From Liolophura sinensis (taxonomy: Eukaryota; Mollusca; Polyplacophora; Chitonida; Chitonidae): a DNA stretch of 64,000 bases. Below the pieces are notes generated by a model that made no database searches, was not told the origin of the DNA, and saw only the letters and a list, made by a program, of their open reading frames with translations. Positions 35,700-48,131 of this stretch are shown piece by piece (positions within the stretch are counted from its first letter, which is position 1; each line of letters begins with the position of its first letter). The stretch is from positions 42,164,191 through 42,228,190 of the forward strand of contig NC_088302.1 of assembly GCF_032854445.1 (NCBI RefSeq), in the 5' to 3' direction. A program made the translations under genes and the position numbers.

Positions 35700-38159
35700 G
35701 CAAGCTTAACTTCTATATATATGATGTACAGGTAAATGTATGTAGTACCTTGCATTGCAATATATGCTGACAAGGCTGCAATTTTTGTTTCATTGTTAAA
35801 TGGCAAGTTGGTGCAGTATTTTCCCGAGCCTAATTGTCTGTTGTTGTATTCTCAAAAATATGTCACTCTCATTATAGTGTCACAGGAGTTATACTGAGTT
35901 TGAGACAAGTCATCTGAACAAAGCCATGATCTGACCTACTGTTTCCCTTTAACTGTATGTCTATACGCATTATTACTTATTTCTGGTGTGTTTTTTGCTG
36001 TACATTATAGAATTTGACTGCGACCCTCACGCTCCCAATCAAAATCGAAAAACCGATTGTGAACAACGAGAGGTATCACAGGGGCACAATACTTGTCATC
36101 GACATCCTCACTGACGGAGAAGTAACTATGTCTGATCATGACATGAGTAATCTAGGCCAAGGGACCATCTCTTGTGTGTTTGTGGTTGTGAGACTGACTC
36201 ATTGTTCACTGACACTTCCAACTCTATATCCCACTTATGACACCAATTTGTGAGACATGGAGAGACAAAAGAGTACCTTTCAGAAATAGTACATGGCACA
36301 TCTATTCCAAACTGTCAGAAACAGTGAACAATGAACAATGACCAGGGAGTGCTACCGGGGCGTCCCATCAGTGGTGTCTACAACAGGCAAGAGAAACAAT
36401 TGTTGAATAACAATGGTAACCAAGACACCAAAACAAATGGGATATCTATATGTTACTTACTTTACGTCGCTACCCAATATACCATTACATGGCAATACCA
36501 GCAGTCCATACAGACTCCAGAGCAATTGACATGGTTCCTTCAATACATACCATTAACACTAACTGATATGTACGTCATATATTATTGTACGGTTGGTAAA
36601 CAGTAAAAGTACAATAGCTGACTGCCTGTAATTGTATGTTGCCAGCTGCATATTGCCCATATAGATCATTTTTAACTAAAACTAGTATTTGACTTAGTGG
36701 TCAGATCTCGTTGAAGCGTCGCATAATACAACAATGTGCTACGCATTTAGTTATGTGAAAAATACTGCCATTTACCTGACTGCACAAATCAGCTAAATAA
36801 CTGACAACACTTAACACGGCCCTTAGCTAACTGGACATACACGCTACCATATTCATAAATGTGTATCTTCACTGAAAATTATTTATCTAGTATGACACCA
36901 GACAGCACAATGTCAACCACTGCGATAAGTCATGTTACAGGGATTCTGAAAACAGTCACCTTTAGTAATGCAAAGCTAACAGTCAGTTTAACACTCACAA
37001 TGAAAAATGAATGACTAGCTGTAACACATGTTCATAGTTTCTACCTGAAACTACACAGTCGGGACATTCATACTTGTCCAAGCGAACTAAAATGACATGT
37101 GGACTAATTGCCCAAATGTACCCAAATTATCACAGATGCATGTTTCTTAGTGTTTAACTGACATGTGAATTGCATTAACACCATTACTAAAAGCAACCAA
37201 CTGAATGAGAACATATGCACTGCACTCTAATCAGCAACAAACTGAACAGACATGGATAAAGGGTACATTGTCAAGGAACATTCATACTCTCAAGTATTGT
37301 GATAATCACAACTTAAATGCACATAGATTAGGTCCCCATCACTAACAAAGCACAAATGAAATCATGTATTTACGCATCATACCAGCACACAAGTCAAGTT
37401 ACCATTGTACGTATACAGTATACATTCTCTAATAATGCACTGTACCCACAGATACAAGAAACAAGTCTGAGCTTATATCTCAAATTACCTTAAAACAGCA
37501 TCACATGGCTGGTTGATCTCACTACATGTCACAACATCTCTGGTAACAGTTTGAAATTGCCCACGTGTATAGACACATAAGGGTTACCCGTTACCACAAG
37601 CTACATGCATATGAAAACATCAGTTCTGTAACTTACATTCCTTGATGTATAGTGCAACGAAGCTCCACTTGCTTCTTTCATCTTATTAAATGTTTGCAAT
37701 CTGTCAAACTGAACGCTTTTACAGTCGAAAATGACTAACATGCGATATCTTCATACACAGTCTGTCACTGTGTGTAACTTTACAGCTTTTGTGGTGGTAT
37801 TCAATCAGTAACCAACGATCTAAAATATTGTCGGTAATAAACATTTATCATTGGAAACCACGACGCCCACTGTGTCTTTTGATCAGTGAAAATAATACGC
37901 TCAAGGGAAGTAAAACATTTCTACACAAGGCGACAAAGGAACCAAGGGAGGCTACTCTAAACTGACATGTCTTAATTGTAAGACCCAGCTATTCTTCCTG
38001 GAGTGTTCATTGTTATCTTAAGAAATTAAGGTCTTACGATCTACATTCACTTTTTCCCGGCTTTAATGTCCAAAAATGGTTTGTTTCTGATGTGTTTATT
38101 ATATGGAATTTGACTACGACTCTCACCGTTATTGTCAAAAATGGGAGAATGAACTGTGA
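35700..38159. other. No gene recognised
   Basis: Short open frames only. A stretch at 36010-36040 (GAATTTGACTGCGACCCTCA) is similar to 38107-38127 (GAATTTGACTACGACTCTCA), a small dispersed repeat. Confidence 0.5.
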
Positions 38160-38480
38160 CCCCTGAGCTGTACAACCGAGCTACAATAGCTATCCTCTGG
38201 TCTACAAAACAGTCCCCGTAGATACACGGCCATCCTGCTGGCCAGAATGTCCGAGCTACAGTAGCAATCCTCCGTGCTACAAGGTCAATCCTGTGAGCTG
38301 CAAGGTTAATCCACTGGTTTAGTAAGCCACTCTACCGAGTAATCGTCAGGGGTGCAAGGCCAATCCACGAGGCTCTATACCATGCTGATGTTCCAGGCTA
38401 CGATACATGTACCTATCCACTGTGTTATGATGCAATTCCTCCAGGCTGCAATGCCATGGTTCTGTTGGCAAAGCTGTTCT
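38160..38480. repeat. Degenerate tandem repeat, unit about 21 bp
   Basis: Variants of GAGCTACAAGGTCAATCC recur: CGAGCTACAATAGCTATCCT, CGAGCTACAGTAGCAATCCT, GTGCTACAAGGTCAATCCTG, GAGCTGCAAGGTTAATCCAC. The spacing is irregular, so the array is old. Confidence 0.7.
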
Positions 38481-41317
38481 CAGTGCCAAGGACAAGTATA
38501 ACAACCTTTTACCATGACCTGTTCCATTCACAATATAGGAAACCATGTGGCGTGTTAGCAGTGTTATGGCTGTTTCACTGTATGGAGCGTATTAAGGTAT
38601 TATGAATGAACAGAAACTCATCAGTATCGCTTAGGGTAGTGAGCTTAGCTCCAGGTACAAACATAAAACTCCCAATGGAGAGGAAATCCCAAGCGACCGA
38701 CGGTAAGCAGAAAATGTGAAAACGTTCAAGGGTCAAAAGACGAAACTCAGGGAAGACTACAAAAGGAATGATAAATCCAGAAGTGGCTGAAATGGCCATT
38801 GGGTCTGAAGTATCTGTATGGTGACAGGGGTGGAAAGGAACGCCACCAGTGTAATAGTGCCAGGTAAAGACAGGCAGAAAAGACAGAGATTCAAGTCCTC
38901 CATAGTGTAACCAACCACAAGATAATTCGGGAAAAATGAGTGCACGTCATTCTGCCAATATGATCATCGGGACTATCAACTAAAGATGCTTTTTATGAAT
39001 AAATCTCACGATTGATTGGCTTTCATTTGTTTTCCCTTCTACTACAGACGTCTGGAAAAAATTATAATTAATTCCTGTCGGGAAAATATTGTATGAAGAC
39101 AATGATGTATAGATCCTATACAGTACATATTGTGTTCATTTGAGTTATTGCTGACACAAGTTATACCTGATGCTAGTCACCATCTGTCAGATTAAGAAGT
39201 GATCTAAAGAGCAAGGCGGTGTAGTTTATTGTGACCTCTGACCAATGACGTAGAAAATGGCAGTGACATGTATGAATTGGTTTTAGTGTACAAAAATCTG
39301 TTTAAATGATAATTCCTTTTCGTTGGACAAGGTGTACGAAAACTCCCCATTTCCAATGGCAGTAAATAACAAATACTAAAGAAAGAAGAAGAGAAACAAT
39401 ATGGTGTGAAGGCCTACGTGCGACGGTAATCTAGATGTTCAGGCAAAGTTGATATCTGTGCGTGGAGTCATTACAGGAACGTCGATGACCTAAGCTAAAT
39501 AAGCTAAACATACACATGTTATTATTCGCAGGCATTCTGACAAAGGTAACATTGAACAAATGTGTACATTGTTTAACATTTGTATATGTCCATAGCAATC
39601 ATATAGATTAGGGGAACATAGAGACATTGCCTCATTTATGTACACAGTCTTGAGCAATAGGTCGATTTGCTTCAATTTTCACTTCATTGTCGGAAACATG
39701 CGAATGAAAAACAGAGTAAAAAAAATAGTAGATGTCTTATAATTATAGATCGAGATGTTTAGCATACGATTCTCAAGTCTGTGCGATCTCATACTGGTGC
39801 TTGTCCATCTACAATGGGGATCTTTCAACTTAGCCGATATGTATAGTGCACGTACATGTAGGCATAGATCGAATGCAATAGGCTAACCCTCGACTTTCTC
39901 AATCAAACACGGTTTCATACAAATCTATTTCTTTGGGCGGAATAAGACCTGCCATTGTGAATTTACAATATCCTAGTCGTTGGCATATCAGGTGACCTTC
40001 AACAAAGGAAGGTTACTGATCGCGAAAAGAAAATACTGGCCTACACTACTTGTATTTTACAGTATCGGGATGCCATAGTCAATGACTGGTGATGATGGAT
40101 TAGCCACGTCATAAGATATGTTGTCTCATTCAATACACTGCTGCCTCTTAGAACATGTCCTCCTTCTGGGATTATTTTCATTAAGAATATATCAAAACGT
40201 ACTGAAATCAGATTCCAGTTAGTCGTCTTTCGTCCGATTCCCGAGTGCGGCCAGACGCAAATTACCGAACTGACTTTGACGTAGGCTGAATATGTCTGGA
40301 CAAATATAACGTACCATTTTATAGAATAAGAGAAAAAAATGCGATCTAATATGACTTATCTTCACAGATACTAGTCTTTCACTTTTTTTTAGCAAATCAG
40401 TTTATACCATTGTTTCTTTTAAATATCTGATTGTTGGTTTTTACGCTATTCACACCAAAATGGATGACGGCTTTTAAGTTTATTGATAAGAGAAACCGAG
40501 TATACCGGGAAAGTCATGGCCATCAACCGAAATTTTGAATGTGGGTGGTGTAGGGTGTTGAAAGATTTGATAACCTGTACATGTTAGCGTGAATATAATA
40601 TACATGTAGCCGAAATATGCGTGTGAATATATTGTAGTCTGTACCTGTGCGTGTGAATATGATGCAGCCTGTACCTGTGTGTGTGTGTGTGTGTGTGTGT
40701 GTTCATATAATGTAGCCTATAGGTCTGAACACGATTTAACACGACTGAACATGATAAAGATCATATCATATCCAACATCAAGTATTACATGCACTTAGAA
40801 ATTTGAAAGGTGTGTAACATCAGAGAATGTCAGGGAGAGATCATTGGAATTCATCGTGACTGTGATAACGATGTTGTTTTTGCCATTCCTTTTTTCTAGT
40901 AATCGCCTTCAGGCCATGATAATATTTTAAATCCGATCTGGCAGATAGCTGTGGAAATGAGTGATCTGTAAAGACTTCCAGCGATAACCGAAGGTTAGAA
41001 GGGGTGTGAAGCTATAAGTATGCACCACGTCTGTCAATCCGACAGCCCGTTTTATAAAACCGTTTTCCGGGCGTAGGCCCTACTGAGATAAAAATTAGCA
41101 GATAGGTTCACAACGACACTGAACACGTTTTGTCATTCAGTTTATTTGGACAAATTAAATCATGGCCGTTTTTCCTGCATTAACCGTTATTCCAAAAGGG
41201 CTGATTGTACGGAATTAAAACTACATGGCTTAACAATTAAAAGTTACGCATCAAGTTCGACTTTTGGACCACTTTGTATTGACATATATGAACGAATATG
41301 GCTGATTCAGTAAAATG
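38481..41317. other. No gene recognised
   Basis: AT-rich sequence without supported exons. An imperfect repeat with GCGTGTGAATAT near 40584-40680 leads into the GT microsatellite. Confidence 0.5.
40676..40702. repeat. GT dinucleotide microsatellite
   Basis: An uninterrupted GT run of about 13 units following CCTGTACCT. Confidence 0.95.
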
Positions 41318-41327
41318 CACTTTAAAT

Positions 41328-41588
41328 TTATTTATTTGATTGGTGTTTTACGCCGCACTCAAGAATATTTCACTTATACGACGGCGGCCAGCATTATCGT
41401 GGGTGGAAACCGGGCACAGCAAGGGGGAAACCCACGACCATCCGCAGGTTGATGTCAGACCTTCCCACTTACGGCCGGAGAGGAAGCCAGCATGAGCTGG
41501 ACTTGAACTCACAGCGACCGCATTGGTGAGAGGCTCCTGGGTCATTACGCTGCGCTAGCGCCCTAACCGACTGAGCCATGGAAGCCCC
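41328..41588 (-). mobile_element. Full-length tRNA-derived SINE (family 1) with target duplication
   Basis: A perfect 10-bp direct repeat, CACTTTAAAT, flanks it at 41318-41327 and 41589-41598. On the minus strand it starts with a tRNA-like head: an A-box-type TGGCTCAGTCGG and a B-box-type GAGTTCAAGTCC. A conserved core follows (CAACCTGCGGATGGTCGTGG, then ATTCTTGAGTGCGGCGTAAA) and the tail is ATCAAATAAATAAA. It is the best-preserved reference copy for the family-1 fragments elsewhere. Confidence 0.93.
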
Positions 41589-41598
41589 CACTTTAAAT

Positions 41599-43980
41599 GT
41601 ACGCGTCTTATATGAGGAGAATTGGGCGGGTTCAGAGTTTTCTCTCACGTGAAACATTTCACTTGATATCCTTGGTGCGTGTTATCCATGAGGTTAGGAT
41701 CAGGAGATTCGCCGACAATTTGTTTTGATTGGCTGCGGTGCTGATCCTGTTTTATTCAACATGGCGGTCTATTGAGCCAATACTATAAATATGCCTGCCG
41801 TGGGACATGCCATTTATGTGGAGACAGATCATGAGTTGACGTAACCGAAACTGCCTGGAAGGAATTTTCATTGATTTTGATTGACATCCCCAAATACAAG
41901 GAAATAAACAAACAAACCTGGACAGCATATCATGTGTAAATAATGTGTAAATATTTCCTATTCAAAACAGTAAAATGCAAGTCAAATCGCACTACATCCA
42001 TACAATCATTCCGTCAGTAGACATACTTGTATCTGATAAACTCCTAAATACAATGGACAAAGCGAAATTATAAAATAGGAACTACTGATAGTAAACTATA
42101 TGCACCGGCTTTTGACAATGAATGAAATGTCGGGTTTTAAGGCCACATTGGCCATAGTTCAGGGGCCGGTTTCGTGAAGCTCACTCAGCTAAGAATGCCC
42201 TTAACTATCATGACAACGTATGTTATAGAGATATGAAGTACACTTATCTGGGGGCTACTTAACACTAAGTATACTTCATGAAACTGACCCCATCCCAGTG
42301 TTTGTGATCACTTTCTTGAACAAGTGTAGGCTGAATGGAGAACAGTGCCGTCTAACACAAGCCACTTAGCGATGTACTCTTTTGTCTCAGTATTACGTCA
42401 CTGTTTCAGTATTACGTCACTGTTTCAATATAGTAGTGCTCGTGAAGAATAGAGCTAGTTCACAGACAATGCATCGTAACAGCATGATGTTTTTGCCCAT
42501 CTTGGAACAGGTTTGTGGAGATGGGAAATGTATATTGAAATTTGCAGCCGGAAGTTGTTGAAAGTCTGGGGACACATTATGTTTAAAATATTTCATAAAT
42601 ATATGCAGCCTTAAGAATACGTAACATGTCTAGAGACTTGAATTAACTGATCACCTACGACAATTGCTTCAATCGGTTATAGCTCAGACAAACTCGATAT
42701 GACGTTAGGAACACGATCTGAGAGAAGAGACAAACAGGGTTGGTTTATGCAGGCATTGTCTAATTTAAACCGGCAATCGGTCTGACATATAACCAGGGGC
42801 TGAGTGGGTGTGGGTATGAAGGAGAATTCTATGATTAAACTGCACAGTTTTTCGTCATGTTGAGTCACGATGTATCCAATGGCTATGTATGATGCTTGAT
42901 TAAATCTTGCGGTTGCAGGAAGTAGATAAAGATCTGACATATCACCATGTTCTATGGCTTAACGTATATGAATAAACCCACGACCTTAATAAACTCTTGT
43001 CGCCACAAAAGCTTTCTTGTTGTCGCAGCCTATTGGCTCCTGACTAATGAGGGGGCATACTCGCACTCAGCTGTCGCCAGCTAAGCTGCGGCTTTAAGTC
43101 GTGGGAGGGAGATTTGCGGGCGGGGGTGGGAGAATTCATGCTGTAGGCATGCGAAACGTGGTGGTCTGTCCAGCACTGTCTGTTTCCTTAATTTCGCCAA
43201 CAATCTACGCTGCAATGAGGTATCAGGACGGGGAAAATCATCAAATAATGAATTATAAAAATGAAAGATCAGGTTTAACATTTTCATGATTTTGGAGATG
43301 TACTAGACTCTATGATATGTGGCTTATACATCTTGATGAGAACAGAGTCCCAAGGCACAAGAGCAATGTAGCAAATACAAATACATCAGCATGGACGGTA
43401 TGGTAAAACTAGAGCAGTGACGACAGCTTGGTGACTGGAGAATGGGTCACAAGTGGTTAAGCTTGGGTTTATTCTAACTATTCCTGCAAGTGCATGATAT
43501 GTAGCAAATTATACGCAATGACTCAAGAAGGACTAGGGGAAAGCAGTAGTGTTAGAAGCTGCTTACCAATGACAGTGCAGACAAGCTTTTCAGTATATTT
43601 TTTGGTTGGTAATGATGTAACAGGAGGAAAGTTTCTCGAATAATTCTTCGTCACAAGCGCACGTAACTTCTGTGTCAACCGTTGAGTACTCTGGGCATTG
43701 CGTCATCGTCGTCATAAGTACAAGGAATGCTACCAAACCCGGCAACAGCCTCCCATAATCTCGTCAAGAAAGAAACTTGGCAATTGATTGTGTATGGACA
43801 TACCCCACCTGCACCCTATAACCTGAGTATCACTGTCAACCGCAAGTTTCATAGATCACTTGAGAGAAAATGCGGAAAGATCGGTTGAGGCAGAGGATAC
43901 TGTCCAAGACGAATTCAATCAAATATATTGCCTTCAAGTCTTTGTACGGTTGGAGGTTTCATCTGAGACGATGCCCATTG
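41599..43980. other. No gene recognised, apart from one MITE
   Basis: Short unrelated open frames only. The one structured feature is the palindromic element at 42162-42291. Confidence 0.5.
42162..42291. mobile_element. 130-bp palindromic MITE
   Basis: The left end GGGGCCGGTTTCGTGAAGC is inverted at the right end as CTTCATGAAACTGACCCC. Inner segments (CAGCTAAG, CTTAACACTAAG) continue the inverted pairing. GGCCGGTTTC-ended palindromic elements are common in marine invertebrate genomes; I know this only as a general pattern. Confidence 0.75.
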
Positions 43981-43983
43981 CGG

Positions 43984-43991
43984 TATATATA
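43984..43991 (+). promoter_or_regulatory. Candidate TATA box of the trunk-like gene
   Basis: TATATATA lies about 230 bp before the proposed ATG at 44220. The presumed leader from about 44015 to 44219 contains no upstream ATG, which fits a real 5' UTR. Confidence 0.45.
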
Positions 43992-44219
43992 TGAAGGAAA
44001 GTGAAGGTGTTTGCCAGTCTCATTCTGGCTCTGTAGGGTACGGTACAAGAGAACAGGTGAAGAGGGAGAGAGAATTTGGATTCCGCGCAGTGTTTTCCCA
44101 GTACTAGAAAGGGGTATCAAATCTGACACTGAGGCAGAACTGTCTACACCCGCATTCTGAAGAAGACTTCTGTAAACTACCTTAATCTTTTAAATACCCC
44201 CGGACTGACGCATCCCCCA

Positions 44220-47200
44220 ATGGAGCAGGTATGTATGTATATATTTATTTATTTACTTATTTATTTATTTGATTGTGTTTTACGCCATACTCAAGAATAT
44301 TTCACTTATACGACGGCGACCAACATTATGGTAGGAGGAAACCGGGCAGAGATCGATGAAAACGCATGACCATCCGCAGGTTGCATGCTGACCTTCTCAC
44401 GTACGAGGCATGTATATAAAAAAACATAACTATGAAAGCGCAACACAGTGCAGGCTGTACATGATCTTGTCAACGTCAGTGTTGCCTAAATTTTGTGTTT
44501 AAGGTACTGTGTGGAATTGCCTTGCGGTGAAAGTATTACTGTGTGATTCACACGTTACATTTAGGGCTGTATATATCCACTTAGTTATGATGACATTTTG
44601 TGTTCGTTGCGCTGTTGAATTCACAAATAAAGACGCTACACGTCACAATAAGTGTTCCTAACGCTGTAAAATTTACCCTGAGATATGTTTAACAGTTGAT
44701 GTTTATGCTATGCTGAATTTAAACTTTGTCATGTTAACGTTAGGGATTGTATAGATGAGTTCGTAATGCTGATATATGCTAAATCCAGGCTTAATAATTA
44801 GAGCACCTTAAGGCATAGTGCAATCGTTCATAAGACAGTGGCTCATAAATGTTGTGCAGTTTTGCATTGAGAATAGTACATGTAGATGTCGTTTAGGGAA
44901 TTGATTTCTAAAGTAACAGTATTATCATTAATTATCTTTTACACTTTCTCGATATAGTATAGGGTCTACAGTTGAAAAATTGTTGAGACTATTCATGGTT
45001 TCGAACCATCGACCTCAGGCACAAAATCACAAGTCAACTTTCTAGACCATTCGACCAACAGGCTTCTCCCAAAACACATAGGATGTGCATGTCGTCTGTG
45101 TGTCGAACATGTATAGTCTATCTGATGATCAGAAATGACACAGTTCTCTTAGTCAAACACATCAGACTGGCAGATGCCAGTTAGAAAGTGGATGCATAAG
45201 TAACAGTTTTATCGTTTGCTGGATATTGGTTCGGACCTTTCCAGATTTCGAAACAGCAACCTCTGAAACAGGCATAAAATTGCTAGCAATAACTTTTGTA
45301 TCAACTTTAATGAACCGTTTGGTTTGCTTCTGTTGTAGTGAATGCGGTGACCAACACAGGATTAGAACCCATTTACTGAACTGCTAACATGCTGACAAAA
45401 AAGATGATTCAGACATACATAACAGTAAGTACTTACACTTTACATAATTTGTGAATACAGACCTGAAATTCAGTAAAAATCTGAAGGAGTTTGTATGTGT
45501 CACCTTCTGGGATGAAGGGAATAAATGCACAGACGCCGCTGGTATGTAGGCTTCAGAAGTTGACTGGGATATCGTTTTTGAACTGCCAAATATATTGCCG
45601 CAAAAGTATTTTTACTTTGGTTATTGTTGATTATGGGTTGACCACGCATTATTGTTACGGAGCTTTGCAAAATTTCTCATAAAAAGAGTTAACACCACGC
45701 AGTTACAATGCAAGGTCGGAGATGAGCCCACGCCTCGAGTGCCTCACTCACTGTGCTGCTACATGCCGCTCCCCAGGCTACGGAAGAGGGATCGTTTTCG
45801 CCAAGGTCCACTCCTCATCCCGAACGTTGTCCTACAAGTGAACCATTCTTGAGTACGCCTTTAGATCTTATATTCAAATTAATAAACAAATCGTGGGCCT
45901 GACCGATATGGTGATATGCGGACAGATTGCCTCACAGCATACAAATAGGACTTTAATCAATATATTATAAATCAATTAACCGCTCAATCAGGTTATCCAG
46001 CTCTTCTCATATTATCTTGACTATTTGCTCTGGCACAGATGAATATTTGATTCGTGCAATACCCATTTTACTACTCATCTATTGGCTTTTGAGGAACCAC
46101 GTAATATCTCGGCACCGTATAACGTTTTAGCTCCCCAAAGAATAGATGATAGAACTAATGATAGAACATTGATAACGTCAGAAAAGACAAGATAAGTTTT
46201 TGAGGGAAGGGGTATGGAGAAGGTTCTGATTTCGTTTTAACTGGTGGATCATATTTTTTGTCTAATATTTTTGGCATTGATATGATATCATGTGGATTGT
46301 ATCACACCATACTGTTTAATAGGATGTTAATCAATCAATTAAGCAATTAGTCGAGATCTTCCCGTGTAGACTTTAGCTATTTCACCACGGATGGACATTT
46401 AAATGGTGTAACATCCATTTTACTACTCGTCCAGTGGAATTTGAGGAACATATATTTATGTGTATTGTCTGTCCTACATAATCGCTTAGACCGCCAAACG
46501 ACTATAGAACCAATGATAGCGCATTGATAACATCAGACAAGAACCCCTTTTACGGGAAGGGGGAAGTTAGTTTTAGCTGACCGATAATCGTTTTTTTTTT
46601 TGCATTGATACGATACAGTATCTCAGCCCAGTATCGTTTGTCAGTGTGTGTTGCGTCACGGTGAAAAAATATAATGATTTCTCGGAATGTTCTCCTCAAA
46701 AAATAAACGCCTCCAATGAGCGATATTAATTCAATAGTTAAAATCAAGTGATAAAACAAAACCTGCTATCTATTTAGGGACATAACTAATCATTATAGCA
46801 GCAGACCAAGGTTTAAAAACATTTGTGTTCGATTTACTTTAGTTTGTGGTGATTGGTCTTTAAACCACATTAACCTACCACTTACCCAAGATGGTTTAAC
46901 TTTGTCGGGTATTACTTTGGTAGGACTTACCAGTGTCGACACTCGTTCATTCAACCTGTATAGAAATGTCTCACATCCAAAACCAATTCAGTGCGTTTAA
47001 ATTTAGACGTCATATCAGCCATTTGTATACCAGTCGTATCAGGTCAGTATTATGTAAAGACCAATTTCCAAAACAGCGTTCAACATAAACCACTAAAAAG
47101 GTATATTAAGTTAAATATAAGGGCGGAGTCATATAAAGGGGGACACGCTACAATTTCAATGATGGCAGCAAGATGCCGTTAAGGTGAATTTCATCAGTAT

Positions 47201-47834
47201 TGTGCTGAAGGTTGTTGTGGAATTTAGTCATGAAATTATTGACATGATTGTGCCACAACGTCCATTGTAAATGGCTTTTGGTATACTAATTGTTGTTTCG
47301 ACGCCAGATCCAAATCGTGTACCATGCTGTGTCATAAAAATGTTTTACTTTGTATTGCAGGTGCTTCTGCTGGCTTGTTTGGCTGTGTACAGTGCCGAGG
47401 GCAGTACCACGGTATCTTGCTCCTCTGATACTTCCGAATATATGGGCTCGCCAATCTACGGTAATCTCCAGAAAAAGCTTCATCACCACTTGGCTGGTTA
47501 TTACTCCCTGGTCAGTCCGTCTGTCGGTGGCAAGAGACAACCTCATTCCACGGAACCGTTTTTCCCTGAGAACCCTCTACCCTGGTCCTGTACCTCCGAG
47601 ACGCAATGGAGGGACCTCGGTGAGGATCATTATCCACGTTTTGTTCGTGACGTCACCTGTTCCCAGAACCGCTGCTGGTACGGCCACTACGCATGCGCCT
47701 CTCAATCCACCATTCTGAAGATTCTGCGCAGAAATAATGGAGAATGTGTAGACGCCACACTTCCGGCTACGCTTCGGACTGAATGGAAATTCGTTAACGT
47801 GCGTGTCACTGTTGGCTGTTTATGTAGCCGGTAA
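44220..47834 (+). CDS. Secreted trunk/PTTH/noggin-like cystine-rich factor
   Basis: Likely an extracellular ligand or antagonist. Proposed exons: 44220-44228 (Met-Glu-Gln, then CAG|GTATGT) and 47361-47834 (after TTTGTATTGCAG), joining in phase 0 to 160 aa. Exon 1 completes a signal peptide with LLLACLAVYSAEG. The mature part has eight cysteines, a possible dibasic site (GGKRQ) and a C-terminal domain with PWSCTSETQWRDLGEDHYPR, DVTC, CWYGHYAC, ILKILRR and a final GCLCSR. W-x-DLG-xx-(Y/F)PR, then CW-(F/Y)-G-H, then K-(I/L)-L-R is characteristic of insect Trunk and PTTH (ligands of the Torso kinase) and related to noggin (BMP antagonist); I cannot choose between these activities. Exon 2 also opens upstream at 47271, but that extension ignores the acceptor and lacks an ordinary signal start. 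Exon 1 is inference; exon 2 is strong. Confidence 0.75.
44243..44409 (-). mobile_element. SINE (family 1), headless, reverse orientation
   Basis: Starts with the inverted ATTTATTTGATTG tail, then TACGCCATACTCAAGAATAT, and ends near CCATCCGCAGGTTGCATG. It sits 15 bp inside the trunk-like intron, just after the donor. Confidence 0.85.
44985..45330 (-). repeat. Two related tRNA-like segments in the trunk-like intron
   Basis: Read on the minus strand, 44990-45068 contains TGGTCGAATGGTCTAGAAAG and GATGGTTCGAAACC (A- and B-box-like). A diverged second copy at about 45215-45330 has GTTCATTAAAGTTG and GCTGTTTCGAAATC. Both are preceded on the plus strand by GTAACAGT-TTATC. They look like SINE heads duplicated about 270 bp apart rather than functional tRNAs: the cloverleaf is not complete. 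Confidence 0.5.
45900..46650. repeat. Diverged tandem duplication, about 340-360 bp period
   Basis: The first copy (about 45900-46225) and second copy (about 46260-46560) share CCATTTTACTACTC (46067, 46420), TTGAGGAAC, AATGATAG-----ATTGATAA (46157, 46512) and TTAATCAAT. A third partial start with GCATTGATACGATA appears at 46601. It lies in the trunk-like intron. Confidence 0.75.
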
Positions 47835-47951
47835 TTTCCCTTCATCCAGCAAAACACACACACGACTTTCACCCCAATGCGTGATGGTTGGGGAATACAG
47901 GTTTTTTTTTATAAAAGCACATCCGAATTTTTCCTGCTCCTTCAAAATCGT

Positions 47952-48131
47952 AACCAGCTAATGCTGGCTTCCTCTCCGGCCGTACGTGGGAGGTCTGACA
48001 GCAACCTGCGGATTGTCGTGGGCTTCCCCCGGGCTCTGCCCGGTTTCCTCCTACCATAATCCTGGCCGCCGTCGTATAAGTAAAATATTCTTGAGTACGG
48101 CGTAAAGCACCAATGAAAAAAATAAATAAAT
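47952..48131 (+). mobile_element. SINE (family 1), 5'-truncated
   Basis: Starts at ACCAGCTAATGCTGGCTTCC and carries GCAACCTGCGGATTGTCGTG, CTCTGCCCGGTTTCCTCC, ATATTCTTGAGTACGGCGTA and an AAATAAATAAATC tail. It lies 117 bp after the trunk-like stop codon and contains AATAAA, so it could supply the gene's poly(A) signal. Confidence 0.9.

Noticed and set aside
35503-35703. Minus frame with a signal-peptide-like start (MTIILLLVTVSSG)
   Set aside because: No splice, promoter or family support; the same DNA has exon-like signals on the plus strand.
44990-45068. Possible tRNA gene on the minus strand
   Set aside because: It has A- and B-box-like sequences but no complete cloverleaf, and a diverged second copy lies nearby; better explained as SINE heads.
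47271-47360. Upstream start of the trunk-like ORF at 47271
   Set aside because: The 30 extra codons include a typical intron end (TTTGTATTGCAG) and do not make a normal signal peptide; the spliced start at 44220 does.
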